Source of the DNA: Pseudomonadota bacterium
GTDB lineage: Bacteria > Myxococcota > Myxococcia > Myxococcales > Myxococcaceae
Reading direction: 5' to 3'
Assembly (NCBI GenBank): GCA_023423535.1
Contig: JAFAFL010000019.1
Location: 62,001 to 126,000, forward strand
Length of the DNA stretch: 64,000 nt
Shown: one piece after another, positions 24,966 through 33,626 of the stretch
Layout: every line of letters starts with the position of its first letter
Numbering within the stretch: position 1 is the stretch's first letter
Notes under the pieces: generated by a model
Database searches by the model: none
The model's input: the letters and a program-made list of their open reading frames with translations, nothing else
Told to the model about the DNA's origin: nothing
Position numbers and translations under genes: made by a program

Positions 24966-25427
24966 ATGGCCATGGACAAGCTCTTCCTCTGCGAGCAGCT
25001 CGGGGCGCGCCTGCGCGAAGCAGTGCAGCTCGCGCATCGTGCCCACACCGAAGCGGCGCAGGACGCCCGCAGCGGCGCGAACCGCGCGGTGAACCTCGCG
25101 AAGGGGCAGGCGCTGCGATCGGTGCGCGCGCGCGAGGAGCTCGATGCGCTCGACGGCTTCTCGCCGCGTCCGCTGCCGAAGGGCGCGGCAATCTCCCTGG
25201 GCGCGGTGGTGGAGGTGGAGGACGAGGAGGGGGAGGGCCGCACCTTCTTCCTCGCCCCCGCAGGCGCGGGCCTGGAGCTGACCGGTCCGGACGGTGACGG
25301 CTTTCTGTCGGTGGTGACGCCGGCCTCGCCCATCGGCCGCGCGGTGATGGGAAAGCGGACAGGAGATTCGGTGGAGGTCTCCGTCGCGGGGGAACCTCGG
25401 GAGTACACGATCACCTGGGTGGGTTGA
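24966..25427 (+). CDS. GreA/GreB-family transcription factor, atypical
   Basis: This 153-residue protein has the Gre C-terminal FKBP-like domain (about residues 75-153), with FLSVVTPASPIGRAVMGKRTGDSVEV and REYTITWV. That domain docks Gre factors at the secondary channel of RNA polymerase. The N-terminal helical part (about 1-65) should form the coiled coil, but the acidic tip needed to stimulate RNA cleavage is not evident: the turn reads AAQDARSGANRAVNLAKGQ. It may therefore bind polymerase without cleavage activity. The PilT-like gene begins 10 bases downstream. Confidence 0.8.
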   Translation: MAMDKLFLCEQLGARLREAVQLAHRAHTEAAQDARSGANRAVNLAKGQALRSVRAREELDALDGFSPRPLPKGAAISLGAVVEVEDEEGEGRTFFLAPAGAGLELTGPDGDGFLSVVTPASPIGRAVMGKRTGDSVEVSVAGEPREYTITWVG

Positions 25428-25437
25428 GCTCCCGCCC

Positions 25438-26745
25438 ATGACCTTCGAGACGATCATCCAGACAGCCCGCGAGCGCGGCGCCTCTGACATCCACCTCGAG
25501 GGTGGAATGCCCATGGCGCTGCGGATCCGCGGCACGCTGCGGACCTTCGGCGAACCGCTCGCGCCCGCCGCGCTGACGCAGATGGCGAAGGGGATTGTCG
25601 GCGAGGGGAACTGGCCGGACTTTCTCGCGCGCTGTTCGTGGGATCTCTCTCGCACGGTGGCGGGCACGCGCTGCCGGATCAACGTGCTGCGGAGCGCGCG
25701 AGGGGTGGGCTTCGCCATCCGGCTGCTGACCTCGTTCCAGGCGACGCTGCAGACGCTGAACCTGCATCCGGACCTGCGCCGCGTGGTGCAGCCGACGAAC
25801 GGGCTGGTGATCATCACCGGCCCCACCGGCAGCGGGAAGACGTCCACGCAGGCGGCGCTGCTGCAGGAGCTCAACCTCTCCGAGCCGCGCCACATCATCA
25901 CCGTCGAACAGCCCATCGAATACGCGCTCACGCCGAGGCAGAGCTTCATCCGGCAGCGCGAGGTGGGTCGCGACACGCCCTCGTTCGAACAGGCGCTGAT
26001 CGACGCGCTGCGAGAGGACCCGGACGTGCTGATGGTCGGCGAGATGCGCGAGCCGCACGTGATGCGGTTGACCCTCAGCGCGGCGGAGACCGGGCATCTG
26101 GTGCTGGCGACGATGCACTCGTCCACCGCGGCCGAGGCGCTGCAGCGGATCGCCTCCTCCTTCCCGGCGGAGATCCAGAGCGCGGTGTGCGCGCAGCTCG
26201 CGGACTGCCTCGTGGCGGTGATCGCGCAGCGGCTCTCGTACCGGCCGGAGAAGGGGATCCGCGTGCCGGAGTGTGAGGTCCTCATGGCCTCCCACGGTGC
26301 GCGCGCCCTCATCCGTGCCGGGCAGTTCTTCAAGCTCGGCTCGGTGATCGAGACCGGCGCCGCGGACGGCTCGTGGTCCTTCGCGCGCTACGGCGAGTGG
26401 CTCGCGCGCAAGAGCGACTGGCACGTCCCCACCGCGCCGCAGCTGCAGGACGATGATGGTGCGAGCGGTTTCGCCGACGTGGAGCTCGGGTCGATGCCGC
26501 CGCCCCCGGCGACTCCGCCCGCGACGGCGGCGGCACCTCCGAAGACGCAGCCCTTCTCGCCACCGCGCGCTTCCGCACCTTCACCCACCCCTGCGCGGCC
26601 TGCTGCTCCCGCCGCGTCTGCCGCGTCGAAGAAGCCAACCTCGCGGGCCGCGTACACGGTGAACGAAGAGGGCGTGCTCGAGCTCTCCGAAGGTGAGGAC
26701 GATCCCGAGGCGATCCTCCGCGAGCTGGAGAAACGGAAGGGCTGA
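25438..26745 (+). CDS. PilT-like twitching motility ATPase
   Basis: This 435-residue secretion-type hexameric ATPase has an N-terminal PAS-like domain with ASDIHLEGGMPMALRIRG. Walker A is GPTGSGKTST at residues 128-137. The Asp-box region is IITVEQPIEYAL, Walker B is VLMVGEMREPH and the His box is ETGHLVLATMHSS. These are the marks of PilT-type retraction ATPases; canonical PilT is about 345 residues. After residue 340 there is a Pro/Ala-rich tail ending in an acidic segment (GVLELSEGEDDPEAI). No pilus genes are nearby, so it is probably an accessory PilT paralogue. It follows the Gre-like gene by 10 bases. Confidence 0.9.
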   Translation: MTFETIIQTARERGASDIHLEGGMPMALRIRGTLRTFGEPLAPAALTQMAKGIVGEGNWPDFLARCSWDLSRTVAGTRCRINVLRSARGVGFAIRLLTSFQATLQTLNLHPDLRRVVQPTNGLVIITGPTGSGKTSTQAALLQELNLSEPRHIITVEQPIEYALTPRQSFIRQREVGRDTPSFEQALIDALREDPDVLMVGEMREPHVMRLTLSAAETGHLVLATMHSSTAAEALQRIASSFPAEIQSAVCAQLADCLVAVIAQRLSYRPEKGIRVPECEVLMASHGARALIRAGQFFKLGSVIETGAADGSWSFARYGEWLARKSDWHVPTAPQLQDDDGASGFADVELGSMPPPPATPPATAAAPPKTQPFSPPRASAPSPTPARPAAPAASAASKKPTSRAAYTVNEEGVLELSEGEDDPEAILRELEKRKG

Positions 26746-26803
26746 CAGATCCCGCCGCGGGCTCGCGCGTTGAAGGGCGACCTCCCTTTCCGCCGAGGCC
26801 GTC

Positions 26804-28756
26804 ATGCGCCTGCGTCCGCGTCTTCTCTCCGCTCTGCTCGTCCTTTCCGTTCTCCCCAACGCTGCCTTCGCCACGCAGAAGACGTGTGCGGCGCCCGAGC
26901 CAACTCGCGGCGGGGGCAAGACGATCGCCGCGCGCGCCTCCGATCCAAAGGTCCGAGGCGCCGCGCAGAAGGGCGTGCACTTCCTCTCGCGCAGCACCGC
27001 GCAGTGGCAGAAGGCGAACGGGTGCTACGGCTGCCACGTGCAGGCGGTCACGCTGGAAGGCCTCGCGGTGGGCAAGCACCACCAGTACGACGTCCCCGCC
27101 GACGAGCTGAAGACGATCGTGGACGGGATGCTCTTCTCCTCCGGCGGCGCGCGCACGGCCGAGGGGCTGACGCACAGCGGCTATCCGCGGACCTCGAAGA
27201 CCTTCGGCGGCGCGGCGTTCGCGCGCTACGACCAGTACCTCGGCACCGCGCTGCGCGACGATCTGGTGAAGCTCGCGCGGGAGTTGCTCGCGTTCCAGGC
27301 CGAGGATGGCTCGGTCAGCGGCGACCACGTGGGCAGGCCGGTGACCACCGGACCTCTGCAGGCCACCTACCAGGCGATGCAGACCTGGCGGCAGGTCTAC
27401 ACGTTCAGCGCCGACGACGAGTGGCTCACGCCCATCCGCCGCGCGGAGAGCTTCATCGCGCGCACCGCCGCGACGTGGGAGGGCAACCCGAAGGACGTCT
27501 ATCTGCAGGACGTGAACTACGCGCTGATGGGGCTGGTGGCCGCGGGCGCGAGCCGCTCGGAGGCGCAGGCGGGGAAGCTCGTGTCGTTCCTCCTCGAGAA
27601 GCAGCGCGCCGACGGCGGGTGGTCCTTCGACAACGGCGGCACCGAGGGCGCCTCCGATCCCTTCGCCACCGGTCAGACGGTGTACGCGCTGCGGCTCGCG
27701 GGGCTGTCCGAAGGTGACCGTGCGGTCTCGCGCGGCATCGACTGGCTGGTGGAACACCAGAAGCCGAACGGCGGCTGGGGCGGCGCCGGGAGCGGCAAGG
27801 CCGAGGCGATGTGGGCGGTGATGGGGCTCGTGTCGGTGGACGTGGTGACGGTCGCGGTGACGGGCGTGCAGGACGGCGAACGCGTCTCCGGCACCCGCGC
27901 GCTGAAGGTCGAAGCCCGCGACAACCAGGGTGGCGCGATCCAGAAGGTCGAGCTGTTCGTGAACGATCTGCCGGTCTCCACCGAGTGCAGCGCGACGCTC
28001 TCGCACGCGTGGGACACGAGCGGGCTGAAGACCGGCAAGCACACGGTGGACGTGGTGGCGACGAACTCGAAGGGCAACACCACGCGGCGGCGCATCGAGG
28101 TGTGGGCCGGAGACGTCTTCCTCACCGAGCTCTCCTCGCGCTACTCGGACGACGGCACGCAGGTGACGGTCCGCAACATCGGCCCGAAGGCGCAGGAGGG
28201 GACGGTGCTGCTGCGCGTGCTCGCGGCGGAGACGAAGGGCGGTGCCCCGAAGCCCGGCGGCGCGGTGTGGGAGACGAAGCAGCCCGCCGCGCAGGGGCCG
28301 ATGCGCTTCCACTGGAGCGGCAAGGGCACCGACGGCAAGGAGCGCCCCAACGGCCGGTACTTCGCGGAGGTCGCGTACCTCGATGCGAAGGGGAAGGTCG
28401 TGCAGACGGAGCGCGCGCTCTTCACCCACGACACGCCGGAGCGGATGCGCCAGTCGTTCGGCGAGGTCTCCGGTCAGCTGACGTTCGCGCCGGGCAGCGC
28501 CGCGGCGGGAAGCAGCCCGGCCGGTCGCGCGGGGGGAGGCGCGGCGGCCGCAGCGAACGCGGAGGTCGAGCTCCTCGATGAGGAGGGCCGCGTGGTGCAG
28601 CGGGTGATGAGCAACGCCGACGGTCAGTACCGCTTCAAGGCGGTGGACAAGGGCGAGTACCGGGTGCGCGTGAAGAAGGAGGGCTTCTCCGCGCGCGAGG
28701 CGCCGGTGCAGGCAGCGCCCTCGGCCGACTCGAAGGCGAGCCTGTCGCTGCACTGA
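26804..28756 (+). CDS. Exported alpha/alpha-toroid protein with CxxCH motif, Ig-like and carboxypeptidase-regulatory domains
   Basis: This 650-residue protein has a signal peptide (residues 1-23, ending NAAFA). A heme c attachment motif, Cys74-Tyr-Gly-Cys77-His78, lies in a segment reading NGCYGCHVQAVTLEGL. Squalene-hopene/prenyltransferase-like repeats follow to about residue 345 (DGGWSFDNGG, NGGWGGAGSGKAEAMW). An Ig-like domain (about 350-440, VTGVQDGERVSGTRALKVEA) and a FlgD-Ig-like strand region come next. A carboxypeptidase-regulatory-like domain closes the protein (about 575-650, DEEGRVVQRVMSNADGQYRF). No DxDD cyclase acid motif was seen, so it is probably not a triterpene cyclase. The function is unknown. 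Confidence 0.8.
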   Translation: MRLRPRLLSALLVLSVLPNAAFATQKTCAAPEPTRGGGKTIAARASDPKVRGAAQKGVHFLSRSTAQWQKANGCYGCHVQAVTLEGLAVGKHHQYDVPADELKTIVDGMLFSSGGARTAEGLTHSGYPRTSKTFGGAAFARYDQYLGTALRDDLVKLARELLAFQAEDGSVSGDHVGRPVTTGPLQATYQAMQTWRQVYTFSADDEWLTPIRRAESFIARTAATWEGNPKDVYLQDVNYALMGLVAAGASRSEAQAGKLVSFLLEKQRADGGWSFDNGGTEGASDPFATGQTVYALRLAGLSEGDRAVSRGIDWLVEHQKPNGGWGGAGSGKAEAMWAVMGLVSVDVVTVAVTGVQDGERVSGTRALKVEARDNQGGAIQKVELFVNDLPVSTECSATLSHAWDTSGLKTGKHTVDVVATNSKGNTTRRRIEVWAGDVFLTELSSRYSDDGTQVTVRNIGPKAQEGTVLLRVLAAETKGGAPKPGGAVWETKQPAAQGPMRFHWSGKGTDGKERPNGRYFAEVAYLDAKGKVVQTERALFTHDTPERMRQSFGEVSGQLTFAPGSAAAGSSPAGRAGGGAAAAANAEVELLDEEGRVVQRVMSNADGQYRFKAVDKGEYRVRVKKEGFSAREAPVQAAPSADSKASLSLH

Positions 28757-28761
28757 CCCCT

Positions 28762-31700
28762 CTAGAAGTCGAGGGTCATCCCCGGCGCGAGCACCGCCTG
28801 CTCGTGCGAGTGCTGGAAGTGACCGCCCGCGCTCGACTGCCAGCCCACCGTGGCGCTGCTGCCGAGCGCGCGCTGCTGCTCGGAGATGCTGGTGAGGTTG
28901 AGGTAGCTCACCTTCACCGCGTTGGTGCCCTCGTCGAGGATGAGCGAGAAGGTCAGGTCGGTGCCGACGTCGTTCGCCGCCGGGTAGAAGATCATCCGGC
29001 TCCAGGTGACGACGAAGCGGCGGTTGCCGGGCGAGCCGACGGTGGCGTGGCAGATGCCCTCGTTGGAGACCGTCATCAGGTCGTCCCAGAACGCGAAGAT
29101 CGCATCCGGCGGCATGCCCGCCACCGGCAGCGGCGAGTTCGAGTACTGCGTGGTCGCGGTGCCGAACCCGAGGTACCCGTTGGAGGTCGCCACCACGCTG
29201 GAGAACGCCGTGCCCTTGAAGTGGAAGGTGAAGGGCAGGGTGATGGCCGGCGTCGTCTGATCATCGACCTGGCTGAGGAAGTGGCGCGTCATGCCCGGCA
29301 CCGCGCAGGCGTCCACCCAGTCGAACGGCACCGGCTCGAAGTTCACGCTGACCGCGGTGTTCTCGCTCACGGTGACCACGCACTGCTCGCCGTTCGGCGA
29401 GGTGGAGGTGCAACCGCTCCAGCTGCCGACCCGGTAGCTCGCGTCGTACGGCACCGCGGTGAGCGTGACGGTGGACCCGGCGGTGAAGAGCGCGCTGCAG
29501 GTCGTGCCGCAGGAGATTCCGCCCGGCTGAGAGGAGACGCTGCCGAAGCCGGTGTAGCTGACCGCCACCGTGTAGTGCGTGGGCGTGAAGAGGATCTCCG
29601 CCGTCAGCGTGTCGCCGCCATCGAGCGTCACCACCACCGTATTCGCCTCGGCCTGCGTCGAGCGCACCTGCGTGGTGAACGCGCCGCTCGAGTTCGTCGC
29701 GCCGCTCGCGGGGGTGAAGGTCTGGCCGCTGCCGTTGGCGCTGAGCGTCACCGCCACGTTCGGCACCGGGTTGCCGTACGAATCTCGCACGAGGATCGAC
29801 ACCGTCGCCGCGCTCACGCCGTCCGCCACGACCTCGGTGGGCGAGGCGCTGATCTGCGAGTCGTTCACGCTCGCCGCCGCCGCGGTCACCGTCAGCGTGG
29901 CGCCCAGGGTCTCCGAGCCGAAGAGCGCGTTGATCGTGCGCGTGCCCGCCTGAGTCCCCGTCACGTCGGTGGTCAGCGTTCCCGTCGCGTCGCTGAGCCC
30001 GCCCGGCGGCGAGAAGCCGTCACTGGCGACCGAGGACTCGAAGGTCACGCTCTGGTCCGGCGCGGGGTTGTCGTGCGCGTCGCGCAGCACGAGCGTGAAC
30101 GTGGAGGCCGTCCCCGCGGCGACGCTCGCCGGCGAGGCGCTGAAGGTCGAGCGCGAGGCCACCGCGGGACCCGCGACGAAGAGCACCTGCCCGGTCATGG
30201 TGGGAAGGCCGGTCACCTGCGCCTCCACCGTCTTGGCCTCCGCTTTCGTCGAGCGCAGCTGGGTCACCAGCAGGCCCTGCGCGTCGGTGGTACCGGAAGA
30301 GGGCGTGAACGTGTTCCCGGTGCCCGAGGCGGCGAAGGTTACCGGCACGCCGGGCACGAAGTTCCCGAAGGCGTCCATCAGCACCACCCCGAGCTCCGCC
30401 GACGCGACGCCGTCCGCCACCGCCAGGCCCGGCGGGGTCACCAGCAGCGCGGAGGCCATGTCCGTGGGCGCCGCCGCCGTCACCGTCACCTGCGCGCTGA
30501 CCTGCCCCGTGCTGAACTGCGCGGTGATCGTCTTCACCGCCGCAGAGGTCGAAGTGAAGGTCGTGGAGAAGACGCCCCCGCCGCCGGTCGAGGCGCTCGT
30601 CTCGTCGAAGAGATCTCCGGTACCCGCGCCACTGGAGGTGAGCTCCACCTGCTCTCCCTCCACCGCGTTCCCGTGCGCATCACGAAGCCGGACGGTGACG
30701 GTCGTGCTGGCCCCCGCGGTGAAGGTCGCAGGCGTGACCTCCAGCTCCGACAGCGTCGCGACCGGCAGACCTGCGACGAACTGCACCGTCTTCGTGACCG
30801 CCGAGGCTCCCATGTCCGCGCGAAGCGCCTTCAGCTCGGCGACGGTGGAGGCGAGCGTGGCGGTGAACGTGCCGTCCGGACCGGTGGTGCCCGACTCGTC
30901 CGAGAGCGTGTTCCCGGTGCCCGTCGCGCTCAGCGTCACCGGCCAGTCCGCCACCGGGTTGCCGAACGCGTCACGCACGGTGAAGGTGATCTCCGTCACG
31001 TCCACGCCGTTGGCCTCCACCTTCTCCGGCGAGAAGGCGAGCGTGGAGGTCTGAAGGCTCGGGCCCGCGGTGGAGACGGTGAAGGTCTGCGACGTCGCGC
31101 CGCCGTAACCGGGCGCGGTGGCCACGAGCGTGTAGCCCTCGCCGGCCTTCTGCACCGACAGCCCGTTGAACTGCGCCACGCCGCCCGAAGCTTCCGCCGT
31201 CTTCGTACCCGTCAGTTGCGCGCCCATCGCGTTGCCCAGCGCGAGCGAGACCTGCAGCGGGAGGTGCGACACGAGGTTTCCCGCCTCGTCCTGCAGCGCC
31301 ACCTGCACGCCGAAGCTCTCACCGGCGACCCGATCTGCCGGCTGGGTGAGGAAGGTCAGCCGCGAGGGCGGACCAGAGGTGACGTCGAACGGATCGCTCA
31401 CCACCGGCTCGAAGCCGCTCGCAGTCGCGCGCAGCCGGTAGGTTCCCACGCGCGGGAGCCGGAGTTCGGGGAAGGCCGCCTGGCCCTCGACGGTGGCCGC
31501 GCTGGTGGCGCCCTCGAGCACCGCTCCCGCCGGGCCCTCTTCAATCGCGATTGTCACGTTCGCGTTTGCGCTGGCGACCGTGTTCCCGTGCGCGTCCTCG
31601 ATCCGAACCTGCATCGCGGGAAAGAGCGGCTCGCGCGCCGGCACGGTCGAAGGCGGCACCGCGAAGCCGAGCTTGACCGGCGCGCCCGCGACGAAGCGCA

Positions 31701-32079
31701 CCGACACCTTCTGCGCCACGGTCACGTTGCCGCCCTCGCGCTCCACGTGCGCCGAGATGCTCTTCGTCTCCGCCACCGTCGAGCGCAGCGTCCCCTTCGA
31801 CACGCCCTCCGCGTCCGTCGCCGCGAGCGTCGGCACCGTGTTGCCCGTGCCACCGACGGAGAGCTTCGGCACCGCCCCCTTCACCGGATTGCCGTCCGCG
31901 TCGCGCAGCGTGACCGTCACCGAGACCGCGTCCTGGCCGTCCGCGCGGATGCCCTCACTGCGATCGACGGCGAGCGAGGACTGCTCGGGGGAGATGACCG
32001 GATCCCCGTCCGCGCAGCCGGTGGCGATGAGGGCGAGGGCGGCGAGGAGCGGCGCGATGAGACGCAAGGTGCAGGACAT
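28762..32079 (-). CDS. Big_1 repeat surface lipoprotein with nidogen-like C-terminus
   Basis: This protein of about 1,105 residues has a lipoprotein signal, lipobox IATGC. It contains six Big_1 (invasin/intimin-type) Ig modules of about 95 residues, recognisable by the recurring pattern VxDGxxxxxVTVxLRDxxGNPV and closing on RSTxAExKT. One lies at the N-terminus and five in the middle. Two different Ig-like modules lie between them. Near the C-terminus there is a SGCTSTSPNGEQC repeat domain of the InlB B-repeat type. The end is a nidogen-like region (TLPFTFHFKG, SNGYLGFG, IFAFWDDL, ATVGWQSS). It is probably an adhesin-like surface protein. The ATG at 32079 is chosen over an upstream TTG at 32109. 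Confidence 0.85.
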   Translation of the reverse strand: MSCTLRLIAPLLAALALIATGCADGDPVISPEQSSLAVDRSEGIRADGQDAVSVTVTLRDADGNPVKGAVPKLSVGGTGNTVPTLAATDAEGVSKGTLRSTVAETKSISAHVEREGGNVTVAQKVSVRFVAGAPVKLGFAVPPSTVPAREPLFPAMQVRIEDAHGNTVASANANVTIAIEEGPAGAVLEGATSAATVEGQAAFPELRLPRVGTYRLRATASGFEPVVSDPFDVTSGPPSRLTFLTQPADRVAGESFGVQVALQDEAGNLVSHLPLQVSLALGNAMGAQLTGTKTAEASGGVAQFNGLSVQKAGEGYTLVATAPGYGGATSQTFTVSTAGPSLQTSTLAFSPEKVEANGVDVTEITFTVRDAFGNPVADWPVTLSATGTGNTLSDESGTTGPDGTFTATLASTVAELKALRADMGASAVTKTVQFVAGLPVATLSELEVTPATFTAGASTTVTVRLRDAHGNAVEGEQVELTSSGAGTGDLFDETSASTGGGGVFSTTFTSTSAAVKTITAQFSTGQVSAQVTVTAAAPTDMASALLVTPPGLAVADGVASAELGVVLMDAFGNFVPGVPVTFAASGTGNTFTPSSGTTDAQGLLVTQLRSTKAEAKTVEAQVTGLPTMTGQVLFVAGPAVASRSTFSASPASVAAGTASTFTLVLRDAHDNPAPDQSVTFESSVASDGFSPPGGLSDATGTLTTDVTGTQAGTRTINALFGSETLGATLTVTAAAASVNDSQISASPTEVVADGVSAATVSILVRDSYGNPVPNVAVTLSANGSGQTFTPASGATNSSGAFTTQVRSTQAEANTVVVTLDGGDTLTAEILFTPTHYTVAVSYTGFGSVSSQPGGISCGTTCSALFTAGSTVTLTAVPYDASYRVGSWSGCTSTSPNGEQCVVTVSENTAVSVNFEPVPFDWVDACAVPGMTRHFLSQVDDQTTPAITLPFTFHFKGTAFSSVVATSNGYLGFGTATTQYSNSPLPVAGMPPDAIFAFWDDLMTVSNEGICHATVGSPGNRRFVVTWSRMIFYPAANDVGTDLTFSLILDEGTNAVKVSYLNLTSISEQQRALGSSATVGWQSSAGGHFQHSHEQAVLAPGMTLDF

Positions 32080-32185
32080 TTGGCCCCCAAACGGTTTGCC
32101 CGGATACAACCACGCGCCCGATTACAAAGGAAACCTGAAGCCCCAGCGGAAGCGGAGGTGACTCCCTACCTTGCCCCCGGGGGGA

Positions 32186-33025
32186 ATGATGCGAGCGACG
32201 GGGAAGGTGCAGTCGAACGTGGAGCGTCACGGGCGCAGGCCCGCGGTGGTCGGACTGGGACGGCTCGGCTACGCGGCGAAGGCGGTCCTCTATTTCGTCA
32301 TCGGGCTGCTCGCGCTGCGACTGGCGATGGGCAACGGGGGCGCGAACACGGACACGAAGGGCGCGGTGCACTACCTCGCGGGCCTGCCGTTCGGCACGGT
32401 GCTGCTGGTGGTCCTCTGCGTGGGGCTGCTCGGGCTCGTGGCGTGGCGCGCGGTGCAGCTCTTCGTCGAGTCACCGAAGCAGAAGACGCCCGCGAAGAGG
32501 TGGATGCATCGGGGCGGCGTCATCGCCAGCGCGGTCGCGCACACCGCGTTGCTCGCGGCGACGGTGCGGCTGCTCACCTCGGGCCGGAGCGGTGGCAGCT
32601 CCAACGCGACGCGCGACTGGACGGCCCGGTTGATGGACGCGCCCTTCGGTCAGGCGCTGGTGGCGGTGGCCGGCGTGATCGTCCTCGGCTTCGGCGCGCG
32701 CGAGGTGTGGAAGGCGTACAAGCGCAGCTTCGAGAAGAAGCTCATGCTCGACGGCGTGGCGGCGAAGCAGTCGCACCGGCTCACCCGCATCTGCCAGTTC
32801 GGCGTGGCGGCGCGCGGCGCGGTGTTCGCGATCATGGGCCTCTTCCTGCTGCAGGCGGCGATCCGTCACGACCCTTCCGAAGCGCGCGGCATCGGTCAGA
32901 CGCTCTCGACGATCGCGGAGGGGCCGTTCGGGATGATCCTCCTCGGGCTCGTCGCCGCGGGGCTCATCGCCTACGCGGTGTACGCACTGGTGGAGGCGCG
33001 CTACCGGCGGATGCCGGCGACGTGA
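32186..33025 (+). CDS. DUF1206 membrane protein
   Basis: This protein of about 279 residues has six transmembrane helices arranged as three repeats of two. Each repeat begins with a Gly/aromatic motif (LGRLGYAAKAVLYFVIG, MHRGGVIASAVAH, ICQFGVAARGAVFAIMG). This matches DUF1206, a widespread family of unknown role. Two ATG codons at 32186 and 32189 are possible starts. It is divergent from the Big_1 lipoprotein with about 106 bases between. Confidence 0.85.
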   Translation: MMRATGKVQSNVERHGRRPAVVGLGRLGYAAKAVLYFVIGLLALRLAMGNGGANTDTKGAVHYLAGLPFGTVLLVVLCVGLLGLVAWRAVQLFVESPKQKTPAKRWMHRGGVIASAVAHTALLAATVRLLTSGRSGGSSNATRDWTARLMDAPFGQALVAVAGVIVLGFGAREVWKAYKRSFEKKLMLDGVAAKQSHRLTRICQFGVAARGAVFAIMGLFLLQAAIRHDPSEARGIGQTLSTIAEGPFGMILLGLVAAGLIAYAVYALVEARYRRMPAT

Positions 33026-33032
33026 GGGCTCT

Positions 33033-33626
33033 TCAAGGCGCCGCGAGCTTCCGCACGCGCAGGGTGAGGTACCCGCCGGTCCCCGCCTTGTCGTAGTAGT
33101 TCGAGATGCGCAGCGCGAAGTGGCTGCCCTCTCCCGAGCGCACCACCCAGGTGATGTCTCGCGCCGAGAGCTTGTGCTTCGTCAGGTCGTAGAGGTACCA
33201 GCCGTCGCCGGTGTTGAAGACGCTGTCCGGCGCGTCCTGCAGGTAGCCGTCCGCGGGCGCGGTCTGCAGCGAGTCGAAGCTCTGTCCCGGCAGCGCCAGC
33301 GCGGCCACGGTTCCCGGTCCGTTGGCGCCTCCGTTGGTCTGGATCTGGAATCGCTGGAAGGAGAGCTCCCACTGCTGACCTTCGAGCGCCTCGCCCACCG
33401 GCAGCTCGCGCAGCGCGTCGAGATCCACGTACACCCACGCCTCCTTGCTCGTGGCGTCCACGCCGACCTCGAAGACCTCGCCCTCGAGCGCCACCACCTT
33501 CACCCGCTCGGCACTGCCGGTGTCGCCGTCGAACGGATAGTCCTCGCGGAGATCCGGCGCGCAGGCGATCAGCAGCGCCATGAGGAGCAACGGCACGTGC
33601 ACCGGCGGGCGGGAAGAGACGCTCAC
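33033..33626 (-). CDS. HmuY-family heme-binding lipoprotein
   Basis: This protein of about 197 residues has a lipoprotein-type leader ending LLIACAPD. The mature part resembles HmuY, with EAWVYVDLDAL, WELSFQRFQIQTNGG, a DGWYLYDLTKHKLSA segment and the strand VRSGEGSHFALRISNYYD. HmuY proteins capture heme and pass it to a TonB receptor. The start is the GTG at 33626, which overlaps the stop of the receptor gene as GTGA. The coupling with a TonB-dependent receptor supports the assignment. The heme ligands cannot be fixed from sequence. Heme itself as ligand is inference. Confidence 0.78.
   Translation of the reverse strand: MSVSSRPPVHVPLLLMALLIACAPDLREDYPFDGDTGSAERVKVVALEGEVFEVGVDATSKEAWVYVDLDALRELPVGEALEGQQWELSFQRFQIQTNGGANGPGTVAALALPGQSFDSLQTAPADGYLQDAPDSVFNTGDGWYLYDLTKHKLSARDITWVVRSGEGSHFALRISNYYDKAGTGGYLTLRVRKLAAP

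Noticed and set aside
26804..28756. Triterpene (hopanoid) cyclase
   Set aside because: The toroid repeats are present but no DxDD-type acid motif was seen, and the protein is exported with extra Ig-like domains.
28804..33096. Open frame of 1,430 codons on the + strand
   Set aside because: It runs antisense to the Big_1 lipoprotein and through the DUF1206 gene. Its composition is Arg/Ala/His-rich with no domain, as expected for a shadow of GC-biased codons.
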